A stretch of DNA of 64,000 bases from the NCBI RefSeq assembly GCF_001652265.1, contig NZ_LWBS01000428.1, forward strand, positions 151,228 to 215,227, read 5' to 3'. Origin of the DNA: Rhizobium leguminosarum (lineage in GTDB: Bacteria > Pseudomonadota > Alphaproteobacteria > Rhizobiales > Rhizobiaceae). The position numbers and the translations under genes are program-made. Under the pieces are notes generated by a model. It saw nothing but the letters and a program-made list of their open reading frames with translations, made no database searches and was not told the DNA's origin. This document shows positions 35,632-47,550 of the stretch, piece by piece (within the stretch, counting starts at the first letter, position 1; each line of letters starts with the position of its first letter).

Positions 35632-35664
35632 ATTCCAATTAACCTGTTTCCAGTTAATTGGAAT
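35632..35664 (-). terminator. 12-bp perfect inverted repeat at the end of the DivIC/FtsB gene
   Basis: ATTCCAATTAAC (35632-35643) and GTTAATTGGAAT (35653-35664) form a perfect stem with a 9-base loop. The right arm overlaps the stop codon of the FtsB-like gene, and on the minus strand the stem is followed by TTTC and, a few bases on, TTTTTCC. The stem is AT-rich, so it may be a weak terminator or a protection hairpin between this gene and pdhA. Confidence 0.5.
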
Positions 35665-35974
35665 AGTGGTTGAATATGACGATCTCGTCCGCGCGTGACA
35701 TGTTGAGCTGATAACGCGCTTTTTCGTCCAGCATATCCTTGTCAAGCGAGCCGTCGCTCAGGAGCGCGACCTGATTTTCCAGATGTTCGCGCTTCGCCTT
35801 CAAGATCGCAAGCTCTTTGTCACGCGCGACACGCTGATGCTCGAACGTCTCCGTCGCGCGCAAGCCGTAATCGCCATGGATGCAATGATAACCGAAATAG
35901 GAGAGGAAGGCGACCGTCATGGCCGGAATGACGAAGCGACCGACCTTTCTCTTCTTATGATGCTTTGTCCACAT
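35654..35974 (-). CDS. Septum formation initiator DivIC/FtsB family protein
   Basis: A 106-residue bitopic protein: a basic start (MWTKHHKKRKVGR), one membrane helix (FVIPAMTVAFLSYFGYHCI), then a periplasmic coiled coil (about 40-75, ARDKELAILKAKREHLENQV). This is the layout of FtsB/DivIC, which links the divisome proteins. Position between eno and pdhA is the conserved alphaproteobacterial location and matches the eno-ftsB linkage of other proteobacteria. Confidence 0.85.
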   Translation of the reverse strand: MWTKHHKKRKVGRFVIPAMTVAFLSYFGYHCIHGDYGLRATETFEHQRVARDKELAILKAKREHLENQVALLSDGSLDKDMLDEKARYQLNMSRADEIVIFNHYSN

Positions 35975-36057
35975 ACACGCATGCTCTTGAACGCATTACC
36001 AATTCGTTCAATCTAACGCGCAGAGATTAACCGTTCGTTGACTCTAAAAACCGCGCA

Positions 36058-36087
36058 ATAAAAAACCCGCGCCAAAGAGGCGCGGGT
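36058..36087 (-). terminator. Rho-independent terminator of eno
   Basis: CCCGCGCC (36066-36073) pairs with GGCGCGGG (36079-36086) around a 5-base loop. On the minus strand the stem is followed by a run of T (complement of the A run at 36059-36065). It begins 25 bp after the eno stop. Confidence 0.85.
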
Positions 36088-36111
36088 CAAACCATTGGAA
36101 ATCAGATCCGA

Positions 36112-37431
<1,320 letters not shown>

Positions 37432-37527
37432 TTAGTCGAAGGCGTGCAAATTACAATGCTGCAATTTCCAGCCTTCGGACCGTGTTCGGATCTCGCCTAT
37501 AGCACGATTATGTCAGGCTGTTGAACG

Positions 37528-38373
37528 TCAAGCCTTGGCGACCGCATCGAAGGCAAGCAGCTTTTCAAGCAGCCGCGGCATATCCTTGAGATAGACCATG
37601 TTGGGGCCGTCGGAAGGTGCATTGTCGGGGTCCTGATGGGTTTCGACAAAGACGCCGGCAATACCGGCAGCCACTGCCGCGCGCGCCAGCGTTTCCACGA
37701 ATTCCCGCTGACCGCCGGAGGATTCGCCCTGCCCGCCCGGCTGCGCCACGGAATGGGTCGCATCGAAGATAACGGGCGCGCCCATCGCCGCCATGATCGG
37801 CAGCGAACGCATGTCGGAAACCAGCATGTTATAACCGAAAGAGGCGCCGCGCTCGCACAGCAGCACATTCGGATTGCCGCTGGCATTGAGCTTCTTCAGG
37901 ACGTTCTTCATATCCCAGGGAGCGAGGAACTGGCCCTTCTTGACATTGACGACGCGGCCGGTCTTGGCCGCGGCAATAAGAAGGTCGGTCTGGCGGCAAA
38001 GGAAGGCCGGGATCTGCAGGACGTCGACGATCTTTGCCACCTCCGCGCATTGCTCGGCGGTATGAACGTCGGTCAGGACGGGAAAACCGAATTCCTTCTT
38101 GAGGTCGGCAAAGACCTCCATGCCCTTTTCGATCCCGATACCGCGTTCGGCCGAGAGCGAGGTTCGGTTCGCCTTGTCGAAGGAACTCTTGTAAACGAGG
38201 CCGATGCCGAGCTTTCCGCAAAGCTCCTTCAGCGTGCCGGCAACCATGAAGGCGTGGTCGCGGCTCTCCATCTGGCAGGGACCGGCAATCAGCGACAGGC
38301 GGCCGGCATTGGAAAAGGTGACCTGGCCTTGGCCTTCGCCGACCCTGACTTCGGAATTCGTATCAGTGCTCAT
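37528..38373 (-). CDS. kdsA: 3-deoxy-8-phosphooctulonate (KDO-8-P) synthase
   Basis: A 281-residue class I aldolase-fold enzyme making KDO-8-phosphate from PEP and arabinose-5-phosphate for lipopolysaccharide. Motifs: [42 protein letters not shown] and [11 protein letters not shown]. An 18-residue N-terminal extension precedes the core. Its start overlaps the VOC gene stop by ATGA. Enolase, which makes its PEP substrate, is encoded 140 bp downstream. Confidence 0.96.
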   Translation of the reverse strand: MSTDTNSEVRVGEGQGQVTFSNAGRLSLIAGPCQMESRDHAFMVAGTLKELCGKLGIGLVYKSSFDKANRTSLSAERGIGIEKGMEVFADLKKEFGFPVLTDVHTAEQCAEVAKIVDVLQIPAFLCRQTDLLIAAAKTGRVVNVKKGQFLAPWDMKNVLKKLNASGNPNVLLCERGASFGYNMLVSDMRSLPIMAAMGAPVIFDATHSVAQPGGQGESSGGQREFVETLARAAVAAGIAGVFVETHQDPDNAPSDGPNMVYLKDMPRLLEKLLAFDAVAKA

Positions 38374-39269
38374 CGTGTTTCCTCGAAGGCGAAGAGCGTG
38401 CCCTGCCCGGGCGCGGGCTTCACCAGAATGCGATTGTTCTTGCGCGTGTATGTCACCCCGTTAGCAGCCAAATGCGCTTCTGTCACGGCAAGATCGGCAA
38501 CAGCGAAGAGGATTGCCCGGCCGCGCAGGCCGCGATCTGCGGATGAGCCGGCGATGTCGAAATAGGCCTCCAGCCCTTCCGGCGTCATCAGGCTGATTTT
38601 CGCATTCGACGCCGCGATATTGACGCCGAAACCGGTTTTCTCGACTGCCGATTGCGCCGCGGCAAGGCTGACGAAGGCAGCGAATGCGGCCGGTTCCGGC
38701 GCGCAGAGCGCGATCTCGACTACGCCGGTCACGCCATTGGCATGCGTCTCCAGCGCGGCGCGGTCGGCCGGCAGCGGATTGATACGCTCGACGGTGAAGA
38801 GCAAGAGATCAGGCGCGCGCAGGTCGCCGGCAAAAGCCAGCTTGAAGCCGGCAATCGTCTCGGAGCCGTCCGGCATCGTCATCGGCCGGGTGAACTGTAG
38901 CATCTCCCCGGCGCTCGACCCGTTGCCGACGAAATCCTGATGATCGATGTCGGCATCCTTGCTGCCAAAGGCCACCGCCGAAAGCCCCTCCGCGCCGCAA
39001 CGGAAGCGGAAGGCCCGGTTGCGAGCGGTGAAGACATTGCCTCGTCGCGCCGATGCCTCGCTCTCCTCGACGCTCGCGATCCCGAGCGGCTCCAGATAGG
39101 TCTTGTCGGCAAAGAAGACGCAGGCATTCTCCGTTCCGAAGGGATGGCGCGCATCGGCGGCAACGGTAAAGCCGAGCTTGCCGAGCCTCTCGCGCGCCAG
39201 ATCGATATTGACGACGGGCAGCACGACATGATCCAGCGGGTGCGGTTTGGTGGAATGCTCGCTCATCAT
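38370..39269 (-). CDS. VOC/glyoxalase-like domain protein
   Basis: A protein of about 299 residues with the Glyoxalase_3-type beginning [27 protein letters not shown] and a second beta-alpha-beta half near the C-terminus ([22 protein letters not shown]). The first His and scattered Glu residues could bind a metal, but no substrate can be deduced. It is translationally coupled to kdsA. Adjacent ATGs at 39269 and 39266 are both possible starts. Confidence 0.75.
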   Translation of the reverse strand: MMSEHSTKPHPLDHVVLPVVNIDLARERLGKLGFTVAADARHPFGTENACVFFADKTYLEPLGIASVEESEASARRGNVFTARNRAFRFRCGAEGLSAVAFGSKDADIDHQDFVGNGSSAGEMLQFTRPMTMPDGSETIAGFKLAFAGDLRAPDLLLFTVERINPLPADRAALETHANGVTGVVEIALCAPEPAAFAAFVSLAAAQSAVEKTGFGVNIAASNAKISLMTPEGLEAYFDIAGSSADRGLRGRAILFAVADLAVTEAHLAANGVTYTRKNNRILVKPAPGQGTLFAFEETR

Positions 39270-39400
39270 ATCCCTCCTCAAAACGGCAAGAGATGTGCGA
39301 CAGCGCCACCCTCAATGCAAGACATGTGTCCAATCCGGCGAATGAAAATAAGAATCTCGACGAGTTGGCGCCAAGTTTTACGGAAATTTAGCTACTTGCG

Positions 39401-39415
39401 GAACACATATGGAAC
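39401..39415 (-). promoter_or_regulatory. LexA-binding SOS box, perfect match
   Basis: GAAC-N7-GAAC, the reverse complement of the alphaproteobacterial SOS consensus GTTC-N7-GTTC. It is centred 56 bp before the lexA start, where LexA would repress its own promoter. Confidence 0.9.
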
Positions 39416-39426
39416 ATATAGTGTCT

Positions 39427-39441
39427 GTTCTGGATTTGTTT
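39427..39441 (+). promoter_or_regulatory. Second, imperfect SOS box
   Basis: GTTC-N7-GTTT, one mismatch from consensus, 11 bp downstream of the first box and in the opposite orientation, 22 bp before the lexA ATG. Together they suggest two-site autoregulation. Confidence 0.65.
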
Positions 39442-39463
39442 CAATCACGAGGTCACAACGTCG

Positions 39464-40183
39464 ATGCTCACGCGCAAACAACAGGAGCTTCTCCTTTTCA
39501 TTCATGAGCGCGTGAAGGAATCCGGCGTTCCGCCATCTTTCGACGAAATGAAGGATGCCCTGGACCTCGCCTCGAAGTCCGGGATTCATCGCTTGATTAC
39601 GGCCCTCGAGGAACGGGGCTTCATTCGCCGCCTACCGAACCGGGCCCGCGCGCTCGAGGTCATAAAGCTTCCAGAGGCCTACAGCCCCAGCATCCAGCCG
39701 CGGCGCGGCTTTTCGCCGAGCGTCATCGAGGGCAGCCTCGGCAAGCCCCAGCCGGTCGCCGCCCCCGCTGCCGCAAAACCCGTCGCCGACAACGGCAACT
39801 CGGTCTCCGTGCCGGTCATGGGCCGCATCGCTGCCGGTGTTCCGATCTCGGCGATCCAGAACAACACCCACGACATCGTCGTTCCGGCCGACATGCTCGG
39901 CTCCGGTGAACATTATGCGCTGGAGGTGAAGGGCGATTCGATGATCGATGCCGGCATCTTCGACGGCGACACCGTGATCATCCGCAACGGTAGCACCGCA
40001 AGTCCTGGCGACATCGTCGTTGCTCTCGTCGACGACGAGGAAGCGACGCTCAAACGCTTCCGCCGCAAGGGCGCCTCGATTGCGCTCGAAGCCGCCAACC
40101 CGGCTTACGAGACCCGGATTTTCGGGCCGGACCGTGTCAAGGTTCAGGGCAAGCTCGTCGGTCTTATTCGCCGCTATCACTGA
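39464..40183 (+). CDS. lexA: SOS repressor LexA
   Basis: A 239-residue repressor/autoprotease. The N-terminal winged helix includes [32 protein letters not shown]. The cleavage site is A124-G125 in RIAAGVP, and the catalytic dyad is S159 (KGDSM) with K197 (EATLKR). The Ala/Pro linker is longer than in E. coli, as in rhizobia. Two SOS boxes precede the gene. Its last 20 bp overlap the end of comEC on the other strand. Confidence 0.97.
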   Translation: MLTRKQQELLLFIHERVKESGVPPSFDEMKDALDLASKSGIHRLITALEERGFIRRLPNRARALEVIKLPEAYSPSIQPRRGFSPSVIEGSLGKPQPVAAPAAAKPVADNGNSVSVPVMGRIAAGVPISAIQNNTHDIVVPADMLGSGEHYALEVKGDSMIDAGIFDGDTVIIRNGSTASPGDIVVALVDDEEATLKRFRRKGASIALEAANPAYETRIFGPDRVKVQGKLVGLIRRYH

Positions 40184-42596
40184 CCTTGGCTAGACCGGGC
40201 TCGGTAAAACTATTGCTGCGCCAGTCATAGGCGCGATGGCGCATCCATGGCCGCGACAATGCATCGAATGCGGTTGCGACCTCCAGGCCGGCGTCCGTGA
40301 AACGCAACTCGACGGAACCGGTCCTGCGCAGCGTCTCACCGGTGAAGAGCGTCGCACCTGAGCGGCAGCTGTTGAAGCGCAGGCGGACCGACGTCACGAT
40401 GATATCGGCCGCGTCGCATGCCGGGCCGAGATAGGCGGCATTGTCGATGACGGCCACGACATGGCCATTGCCAAGCCTTGATGTGCACCAGGCCTTTTTG
40501 ACGCAGGAAAAGCGGTTTGCTTCACCGGCCGCTGCGGCTGCCCGCATCGCGGTCCTCGCTTCGGTCTGCTGATCGCGGGAAAGCCTGACGCGGCGGTCTT
40601 CTCCCTCCGGCGGGATAGCAGGACCATCCAGCATCTTCGGCGGATCATGCGTCGGCAGGACCAGCGCCCTCTGCCATTGGTCGAAGATGAAATCCGGCGG
40701 TCGTTCACGGTTGGACGCCATTGCTGCCGCCTGGACGACCGCGACGAGATTGCCATCCTCCGAAATCACCAGATCCGGCGGCCGGGGAACCGGTAGAAGC
40801 AACAGGATGAGCGTCGAGACTGCGATGATCGATGTGCCGACATGGCGCAGTCGCGTCCGGAGCAGCGTCAGCAGAAGAAAGCCTGCCACGGCGACGGCGA
40901 AATACCAGGCGGGCAAGCGGCCAACGTCGATATTGCCACCCCAGCCGGACACCGTCTTTGCGACCGCGATCACCAGATCGAGGCCGAATCCGACGACCTT
41001 CCAGGCCCAAACATCCAGACCGAAAGGCATGAGCAGCATCGCCAGCAGCCCGGCCGGCATGATGATGAAGGAGATGATCGGCATCGTCGCGAGGTTTGCC
41101 GGCAGGCCATAGGCGGTCAGGCGATGAAAATGCTCGATCGAAAACAGCGCGGTTGAAAAGCCGCCGATCAGCGACGTCAGGAAGACGCCGCCGAAGAAAC
41201 CCGCAACCGTAACGATCGGCCTGATGATCGGCAGCTTGAGGAAGGCGTTTTCGCGAACGCGCCGGTCCTTCCACAGCTGATAGCCCGAGACCAGCGCCAA
41301 TGTCGCGGCAAAGGACATCTGGAAGCTCGGACCCAAGACCTCGGACGGCGAAATGGCGATGATGACGAGCGCGGAGAGCGCGACATTGCGCAGGCTGATC
41401 GACGGCCGGTCGAAGAAGACGGCAATCAACATGATGGCCATCATGATGAAGGCGCGTTCGGCAGAGACCCCAAAGCCCGAGATCAGGAAATAGGCGGTCA
41501 CGGCGATGAGCGCGCCGGCGGCGGCGATCTTCTTCGTCGGATAGGCCTCAGCGACGCCGGGAAAGAGGCTGAGCAGCATCCGGAAACCGACGAAGAAGAT
41601 GCCGGCCGACAGCGCCATGTTGAGGCCGGAGATGGCGACGATATGAGCCAGGCCGGATTGGCGCAGCGCTTCCGTCGTCTCATTGGAGATGGCGCGCCGC
41701 TCGTCCGTCACGAGAGCAGCGGCGAAAGCGCCGGTGTCGCCGGGCAGGATCGACCTTATGCGGTCGCCAATGCCGCTGCGCAGCCGGTAGAGCCCTTCGA
41801 GCAGAGCTTCCCACGTCGATCTTGCCGCCTGCGGACCTGCCTGCAAGTCGACCTTCGACGGCGCGCCGTAGAAGAAGCCGTTGGCGCCGATGCCATCGAA
41901 ATAGGCACCGAAGGAGAAGTCGTTGAGCTCAGGAAGTGCCGGGCCTGCCGGCGGCGTCAGCCGCGCCCTGCCGGTGATGATATCACCGATCTCGAAGGGC
42001 GCGTCTGCGCCGCGGGCGATCGCGGTTATGCGTTCGGGCGGCCGCTTCACCTCCGGCGCCTCCGTGCCGGTGACGGTAAGAATGTAGCGCCACCGGCCGC
42101 GACCGTCGCCTTCGCGCCGTTCCACACGGCCGGTCACCGTCGTTGTAACGGCGGAATCGAGGATCACGGTCGAAGCCCGCCAGCTCTCGAGCTGCGCCGA
42201 GGCCATGCCGCAGGCCACAAGTGCAAGCGCCAGCAGCGTTGCCCGCAATGCCGCCCGGCTGCGGCTGGCGATGAGAACGGCGACGGTCAGCAGCAACAGG
42301 CAGAGCAGCGATGCAACGAGCGGAAAGTCCCATGCGGCCAGAAACCAGAAGGCTGACCCGGCACCGAGGAAGACCGGCGAGACCAGCAGCAGACGGCCGT
42401 GGTCCGCCTCTTCGCCCAGCATGCGCATGCCGATACGCAGCGATTGCAAGGCTGCTGCCGGCAGCCGGTGCCGCAAGGGGCTCGTCGACTGCGTCCTTGC
42501 CGGCCGCGACACCACAACAGGCGGAGAAAAACCGGCGGAGTCGGCAAGGCCTTCGCCTGCTTCCGGCCGCAATTCGACTGTCGTCAACTCCTGCAT
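40164..42596 (-). CDS. ComEC/Rec2-family competence membrane protein
   Basis: A protein of about 810 residues: an N-terminal soluble region with one or two helices, a DUF4131-type segment, then the Competence domain starting near [20 protein letters not shown] and rich in membrane helices (GLNM is the family signature). A C-terminal part follows with remnants of a beta-lactamase-like region. ComEC forms the DNA-uptake channel in transformable bacteria. Rhizobia are not known as naturally competent, so its role here is open. The ATG at 42594-42596 is chosen; a TTG 20 codons upstream keeps the frame open. Confidence 0.85.
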   Translation of the reverse strand: MQELTTVELRPEAGEGLADSAGFSPPVVVSRPARTQSTSPLRHRLPAAALQSLRIGMRMLGEEADHGRLLLVSPVFLGAGSAFWFLAAWDFPLVASLLCLLLLTVAVLIASRSRAALRATLLALALVACGMASAQLESWRASTVILDSAVTTTVTGRVERREGDGRGRWRYILTVTGTEAPEVKRPPERITAIARGADAPFEIGDIITGRARLTPPAGPALPELNDFSFGAYFDGIGANGFFYGAPSKVDLQAGPQAARSTWEALLEGLYRLRSGIGDRIRSILPGDTGAFAAALVTDERRAISNETTEALRQSGLAHIVAISGLNMALSAGIFFVGFRMLLSLFPGVAEAYPTKKIAAAGALIAVTAYFLISGFGVSAERAFIMMAIMLIAVFFDRPSISLRNVALSALVIIAISPSEVLGPSFQMSFAATLALVSGYQLWKDRRVRENAFLKLPIIRPIVTVAGFFGGVFLTSLIGGFSTALFSIEHFHRLTAYGLPANLATMPIISFIIMPAGLLAMLLMPFGLDVWAWKVVGFGLDLVIAVAKTVSGWGGNIDVGRLPAWYFAVAVAGFLLLTLLRTRLRHVGTSIIAVSTLILLLLPVPRPPDLVISEDGNLVAVVQAAAMASNRERPPDFIFDQWQRALVLPTHDPPKMLDGPAIPPEGEDRRVRLSRDQQTEARTAMRAAAAAGEANRFSCVKKAWCTSRLGNGHVVAVIDNAAYLGPACDAADIIVTSVRLRFNSCRSGATLFTGETLRRTGSVELRFTDAGLEVATAFDALSRPWMRHRAYDWRSNSFTEPGLAKVSDSGE

Positions 42597-42886
42597 GTGC
42601 TGCCCAAGCCCAGCTGCGAAGGCGGCCAGAATGCAACCTCCAATCAAATCCGGCAAGAATAATCGATTGAAATATGAGGGAAAATCGCGAGCGCCAAAAG
42701 ACGAGTTGAATCATCGGCTTCCGATATGCATGCGGCTCATCGCTGCAGTGCCTAAAAGATGATACCGCAATGCACAAAATGCCGTCACGGTAACTTGGCA
42801 TTAGCCTCGCGATCATATAGCTATCGATGAGGACGCTTAACCCCTATGGCGCTTTTATGGCGCCACCGCCATTTCGGAGGATCAGC
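42597..42886. other. Divergent intergenic region comEC/gltA
   Basis: About 290 bp with no gene. Close to gltA, CTTGGC (42794-42799) is followed after 17 bases by ATAGCT within CATATAGCTATC. This is the best candidate for a sigma-70 promoter, judged against the rhizobial CTTGAC/CTATAT pattern. The rest shows nothing distinctive. Confidence 0.3.
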
Positions 42887-44176
42887 ATGACGGATCAAAG
42901 CGCTACAATAAAAATCGGTGACAAGTCTGTCGACCTTGCTGTCAAAAGCGGCACGATCGGCCCGAGCGTCATCGATATCGGTGCCCTCTACAAGAACACG
43001 GCTTCCTTCACCTACGATCCGGGTTTTACGTCGACTGCATCCTGCGAATCGAAGATCACCTACATCGACGGCGACGAAGGTGTCCTGTTGCATCGCGGCT
43101 ATCCGATCGAGCAGCTCGCCGAGCATGGCGACTTCCTCGAGGTCTGCTACCTGCTGCTTTACGGCGAACTGCCGACCACCGTGCAGAAGAAGGATTTCGA
43201 TTACCGCGTCACGCACCACACCATGGTGCACGAGCAGATGAGCCGCTTCTTCACCGGCTTCCGCCGCGATGCGCATCCGATGGCAGTCATGTGCGGCTGC
43301 GTCGGCGCGCTGTCGGCCTTCTATCACGACTCCACAGACATCACCGATCCGCACCAGCGCATGGTCGCCAGCCTGCGCATGATCGCCAAGATGCCGACAC
43401 TTGCCGCCATGGCCTACAAATACCATATCGGCCAGCCCTTCGTTTATCCGAAGAACGACCTCGACTACGCCTCAAACTTCCTGCGCATGTGCTTTGCCGT
43501 GCCTTGCGAGGAATATGTGGTCAATCCGGTGCTTGCCCGCGCCATGGACCGCATCTTCATCCTGCATGCCGATCACGAGCAGAACGCTTCGACCTCGACC
43601 GTCCGTCTCGCCGGTTCGTCTGGCGCCAACCCGTTCGCCTGCATCGCCGCCGGCATCGCCTGCCTCTGGGGCCCCGCCCACGGCGGCGCCAACGAAGCAG
43701 CGCTCAACATGCTGCATGAGATCGGCACGGTCGACCACATTCCGGAATATATCGCCCGCGCCAAGGACAAGAACGATCCGTTCCGCCTGATGGGCTTCGG
43801 TCACCGCGTCTACAAGAACTACGATCCGCGCGCCAAGATCATGCAGAAGACGACGCATGAAGTGCTCGGCGAACTCGGCATCAAGGACGATCCGTTGCTC
43901 GAAGTGGCGATGGAGCTGGAGCGCATCGCGCTCACCGACGAATATTTCATCGAGAAGAAGCTCTATCCGAACATCGACTTCTATTCCGGAATCACGCTGA
44001 AGGCGCTGGGCTTCCCCACGACCATGTTCACCGTGCTCTTCGCGCTCGCCCGCACCGTTGGCTGGATTGCGCAGTGGAACGAGATGATCGAGGATCCGGA
44101 ACAGCGCATCGGCCGTCCGCGCCAGCTCTATGTCGGCGAACCGAAGCGCGATTACATCCCGGTTTCGAAGCGCTGA
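42887..44176 (+). CDS. gltA: Citrate synthase
   Basis: A 429-residue type II citrate synthase. [22 protein letters not shown] is the conserved start and GGAGG lies 6 bases before its ATG; an in-frame start 60 bp upstream is unlikely. The active-site residues appear in [25 protein letters not shown], the [10 protein letters not shown] loop and the [17 protein letters not shown] signature. It condenses acetyl-CoA, supplied by the PDH complex encoded in this window, with oxaloacetate. Confidence 0.97.
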   Translation: MTDQSATIKIGDKSVDLAVKSGTIGPSVIDIGALYKNTASFTYDPGFTSTASCESKITYIDGDEGVLLHRGYPIEQLAEHGDFLEVCYLLLYGELPTTVQKKDFDYRVTHHTMVHEQMSRFFTGFRRDAHPMAVMCGCVGALSAFYHDSTDITDPHQRMVASLRMIAKMPTLAAMAYKYHIGQPFVYPKNDLDYASNFLRMCFAVPCEEYVVNPVLARAMDRIFILHADHEQNASTSTVRLAGSSGANPFACIAAGIACLWGPAHGGANEAALNMLHEIGTVDHIPEYIARAKDKNDPFRLMGFGHRVYKNYDPRAKIMQKTTHEVLGELGIKDDPLLEVAMELERIALTDEYFIEKKLYPNIDFYSGITLKALGFPTTMFTVLFALARTVGWIAQWNEMIEDPEQRIGRPRQLYVGEPKRDYIPVSKR

Positions 44177-44200
44177 TCGCTTCAAAGGAACCCAAAAGAA

Positions 44201-44229
44201 AACCCGGTCAGAAACGACCGGGTTTTTTC
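44201..44229. terminator. Bidirectional terminator shared by gltA and lpxB
   Basis: AACCCGGTC (44201-44209) pairs with GACCGGGTT (44216-44224) around a 6-base loop. A run of T follows on the plus strand and a weaker TTTTC run on the minus strand. The right arm lies inside the last codons of lpxB (KPGRF, stop at 44208-44210), so the lpxB stop codon is part of the hairpin. Confidence 0.9.
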
Positions 44230-45386
44230 TTTTTCAGCACATCGAGAAGGATCTCGGCGGCGTGCTCGCCGGGCGGCGTTTCGGTCTGCATGCGTTGCCA
44301 GACGAGATCGTAACCCTCGTTCATCGCCTTCAGTTCGAACGTGTCGGCCGACAGCCGCTCCATCCAGCGCGCCAGGCTGGCGCCGCGAACGATCTCGTTC
44401 AGATATTCCGGCACGACGGCATAATCGGCGATGATATTGGGCAATGCGCCCGTCCACACCTTGATGCGCGGGGCGAGCAGGCGGATGATCCAATCCGTCT
44501 TGTAGACGGACACCGTCGGCACGCCGGCAAGGGCGAGTTCGAGGATCACCGTGCCGGAGGCTGCCATCGCCGCATCCGCTTCGGCAAAGGCCTTCCATTT
44601 CTGCGCCGGCCCGACCGCCACCTCGGGCGGCGTGGCCCAGCCGGCAACCAGACCCTTCACCAGCGCTTCGTTGTGCGGCACGGTCGGCAGCAGGAATCGC
44701 ATCGGGCCGTTGCGGGCGACGAGTTCCTTGGCGGCATCCTCGAAGAACGGCAGGAGTTTGGCGATTTCGGAGGATCTTGACCCCGGAAGCATCAGGATTG
44801 TCTTGCCCGCTTCCCCGACAGATGCGCTGCCGGCGCGCAGCCGCCGCGCTTCGAGCAGCGCCGGATCAGCGATCAGGCGATGGCCGACATAGGTGGTCTC
44901 AGGCCCGCCGAGCGCACGCATCGTCGCCGGCTCGAAGGGCAGGACGGCGAGCACATGATCGACATAGGGCAGCATGCGCGTCGCGCGATATTCCTTCCAG
45001 GCCCAGACGCTCGGACAGACATAATTGACGACAGGCAGATCAGGCAGTGCGGTACGGACACGCTTAGCGACTCGGTGGGTGAAATCCGGGCTGTCGATGA
45101 TGAGCAGGATATCCGGCCTGGCGGCAATGATGGCCGCTGTCGTCTGGCGGATCAGGGTATAGAGCCTTGGCAGCCGGCTCAACACCTGGGTGATGCCCAT
45201 GATCGACAGCTCGGAAAAATCGAACAGCGATTTCAAACCTTGGGCCTGAAGCCCCTCGCCGCCGACACCGACGAGTTCGATCGGTCCGGCATGGATCCGC
45301 TTCAGGGCCGCAACCAGATCGGCGCCGAGCAGGTCGCCCGACACCTCGCCTGCGATGACGGCGATCTTCAGCGGCGCCCCGGTCAT
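44208..45386 (-). CDS. lpxB: Lipid-A-disaccharide synthase
   Basis: A 392-residue glycosyltransferase (family 19) that joins UDP-diacylglucosamine and lipid X. N-terminal KIAVIAGEVSGDLLGADLV, then MGITQVL, PDFTHRVAKRVR, NYVCPSVWAWK, and the C-terminal nucleotide-binding ASGTVILELALAGVPTVSVYKT. The ATG overlaps the lpxI stop (ATGA). The C-terminal KKKKPGRF codons double as a terminator stem. Last gene of the envelope operon. Confidence 0.96.
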   Translation of the reverse strand: MTGAPLKIAVIAGEVSGDLLGADLVAALKRIHAGPIELVGVGGEGLQAQGLKSLFDFSELSIMGITQVLSRLPRLYTLIRQTTAAIIAARPDILLIIDSPDFTHRVAKRVRTALPDLPVVNYVCPSVWAWKEYRATRMLPYVDHVLAVLPFEPATMRALGGPETTYVGHRLIADPALLEARRLRAGSASVGEAGKTILMLPGSRSSEIAKLLPFFEDAAKELVARNGPMRFLLPTVPHNEALVKGLVAGWATPPEVAVGPAQKWKAFAEADAAMAASGTVILELALAGVPTVSVYKTDWIIRLLAPRIKVWTGALPNIIADYAVVPEYLNEIVRGASLARWMERLSADTFELKAMNEGYDLVWQRMQTETPPGEHAAEILLDVLKKKKPGRF

Positions 45387-46264
45387 TCGAGCCCCCATGC
45401 CGGCAGCTCGCGATCGATGCCGCAGACGAAAAGCCCGGCCTCATCGGCGGCCTTGAGGACGGCGGCGCGATCGAGCACCAGCGAACGGCCTGCCTCGATC
45501 GCAACGCCGGCAAGGCCCGCCTTCTTTGCATTCAGGACCGTGGAAACGCCGATCGCCGGCAGGTCTGCGCGAATATCCTGCTGAGGCTTGCAGAGCTTGA
45601 CGAGCGCGCCGCGACGGCGTGGAGAGATGCGTCCGGCGGCTCTGAGACCGGCGACACGCTCGAGCATCTCGTCCGTGCCTTCCGGCCCCTCCAACGCGAC
45701 GATGCGCCCGCCGATGGCGACGGCGCCCTGGCCGACATCCAGCCGGCCGAGCATTTCGGCGGCTTCCGCCGCGCGGCCGATATCGCGCCGATCTTCCTCG
45801 CCGGGGGCCGCAGCGCCCAGCGAGCCGACCGAGGCAAGAAGATCGGGAGCGATCTCATGGGCGCCGACGACGCGCCGGCCGTTTCCCTCGATCAGCCGGA
45901 TCACCATCTGCAGAACCGTATCGTCGCCGCCTGACAACAGGGTGCGGATCGCCGCCGGCATCTTCATGAGAGTGCGCAGCGTCGGGCGCACCTCGCGCCA
46001 TTCCGGGCGGCGGCGCACGCTGCCGGACATGACGACACGGCCGATGCCATAGCAGTTGAGCAACCCCTCAAGGGCTGCAAAATCGCCGATGGCGATGACG
46101 GCGTGGTCATAACCTTCCCAGCGCCGGTCGCTTTCATCCTTCAGCGCGACGATGACGGGATTTTCGCCCGCCGCGCGCGCGGCTTCGGCGACATAGGAGG
46201 GCAGAAGACCGCCGCCGGCGATGATCGCCAGCCGGCCCGCAGCTGTGTCGCCTGATAAAGCCAC
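45383..46264 (-). CDS. lpxI: UDP-2,3-diacylglucosamine pyrophosphatase LpxI (DUF1009)
   Basis: A 293-residue enzyme that cleaves UDP-diacylglucosamine to lipid X, the alphaproteobacterial replacement for LpxH. N-terminal LAIIAGGGLLPSYVAEAAR, then GRVVMSGSVRRRPEW. The C-terminal domain includes VSTVLNAKKAGLAGVAIEAGRSLVLD and ends with the typical VCGID. Placement between lpxA and lpxB supports the assignment. Confidence 0.93.
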   Translation of the reverse strand: MALSGDTAAGRLAIIAGGGLLPSYVAEAARAAGENPVIVALKDESDRRWEGYDHAVIAIGDFAALEGLLNCYGIGRVVMSGSVRRRPEWREVRPTLRTLMKMPAAIRTLLSGGDDTVLQMVIRLIEGNGRRVVGAHEIAPDLLASVGSLGAAAPGEEDRRDIGRAAEAAEMLGRLDVGQGAVAIGGRIVALEGPEGTDEMLERVAGLRAAGRISPRRRGALVKLCKPQQDIRADLPAIGVSTVLNAKKAGLAGVAIEAGRSLVLDRAAVLKAADEAGLFVCGIDRELPAWGLE

Positions 46265-46267
46265 GGA

Positions 46268-47086
46268 CTAACCCTTCTGCCCCCGGGTCGGCGAGGACAA
46301 GGCGCGGTCGCTGTCGGCGGCGATGAAGTCGAGGATGTGGACCACCGGCTCGCAATCGGCATATTCTTCGCGGATGGCGGCGGCGTTTTCACGGACGGAG
46401 CCCGTTCCTTCAAAGATCGACTTATAGGCGCGACGTACCCTGTGAATGACGGCGCGGTCGACGCCGGCGCGCGTCATGCCGACGACGTTGAGGCCGCTCA
46501 GCAGCCCGGGATTGCCGTTCAGCATGCCGTAGGGAATGACGTCGTAACTCACTGCCGAGAGCCCGCCGACGAAGGCTTGACGGCCGACGCGGGTGAACTG
46601 GTGAACGGCCGAACCGCCGCCCAGGATGACGCGATCCTCGATGACGACATGGCCGGCGAGCATGACGTTGTTCGACATGATCACATGATTGCCGACCCGG
46701 CAGTCGTGCGCGACATGCGAATTGGCAAGGAAGAGGTTATTGTCGCCGACGATTGTCTGGCCACCAAAATCGGCCGTGCCGGTATTCATCGTCACGCCTT
46801 CACGGATCGTGCAGTTGGCGCCCACCGTCAGCGTCGTCTCCTCGCCGCCATGATGCACGCTCTGCGGATCGCCGCCGACGACCGCCATCGGGAAGATGCG
46901 CGTGCCCTTGCCGATCACCGTGCGGCCGGTCACGACCGCATGCGACAAAAGCTCGACATTCGCATGCAGAATGACGTGCGAGCCGACATGGCAGAAGGGA
47001 CCGATCTTGACGCCCTCACCGATGGTCGCGCCGTCTTCAACGACAGCCATCGGATGAATGCGGGCGCTTTCGGCGATAGTGCTCAT
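46268..47086 (-). CDS. lpxA: UDP-N-acetylglucosamine acyltransferase
   Basis: A 272-residue trimeric left-handed beta-helix enzyme, first acyl transfer in lipid A synthesis. Hexapeptide repeats run from residue 10 to about 190 (for example [20 protein letters not shown]). The catalytic His lies in the [10 protein letters not shown] to [11 protein letters not shown] region, and the C-terminal helical domain is present. Its start overlaps the fabZ stop by 4 bp. Confidence 0.96.
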   Translation of the reverse strand: MSTIAESARIHPMAVVEDGATIGEGVKIGPFCHVGSHVILHANVELLSHAVVTGRTVIGKGTRIFPMAVVGGDPQSVHHGGEETTLTVGANCTIREGVTMNTGTADFGGQTIVGDNNLFLANSHVAHDCRVGNHVIMSNNVMLAGHVVIEDRVILGGGSAVHQFTRVGRQAFVGGLSAVSYDVIPYGMLNGNPGLLSGLNVVGMTRAGVDRAVIHRVRRAYKSIFEGTGSVRENAAAIREEYADCEPVVHILDFIAADSDRALSSPTRGQKG

Positions 47087-47550
47087 GCCTGATCCTTACG
47101 AACGATCATCGCGCCGATATCGGCCTCGGCAACAAGCGCGCCGTCGACCTTGGCATCGCAATGGAATTTCCAGATATTGCCACGCTGCTTCTGCTTCCTG
47201 ACATGGAATTCAACACGATCGCCGGGTACGACGGGCTTGCGGAAGCGCGCATTCTCGATGGTCATGAAATAGACGAGGTTGCCCGGCTGGCCATCCTTCT
47301 TGGCACAGATCGCACCCGCGGTCTGAGCCATGCCCTCGATCAAGAGAACGCCGGGCATGATCGGAGATTCCGGAAAATGGCCAGTGAAATGCGGTTCGTT
47401 CACTGTGACGTTCTTGATGCCGATCGCCGTGTTATCGCCGTCGATCTCGATGATCTTGTCGACCATGAGAAACGGGTAACGATGCGGCAGCAGCTTCATG
47501 ATCTCGATGATGTCAGCCGAAGAAAGCGTTGTCGTGGCTTCCTCAGTCAT
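47083..47550 (-). CDS. fabZ: 3-hydroxyacyl-ACP dehydratase FabZ
   Basis: A 155-residue hot-dog-fold enzyme of fatty acid elongation. [11 protein letters not shown] at the N-terminus, the catalytic His in [22 protein letters not shown] and its Glu in the same segment. It overlaps lpxD by 8 bp. Its place among lpx genes balances fatty acid and lipid A synthesis, since both draw on hydroxyacyl-ACP. Confidence 0.97.
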   Translation of the reverse strand: MTEEATTTLSSADIIEIMKLLPHRYPFLMVDKIIEIDGDNTAIGIKNVTVNEPHFTGHFPESPIMPGVLLIEGMAQTAGAICAKKDGQPGNLVYFMTIENARFRKPVVPGDRVEFHVRKQKQRGNIWKFHCDAKVDGALVAEADIGAMIVRKDQA

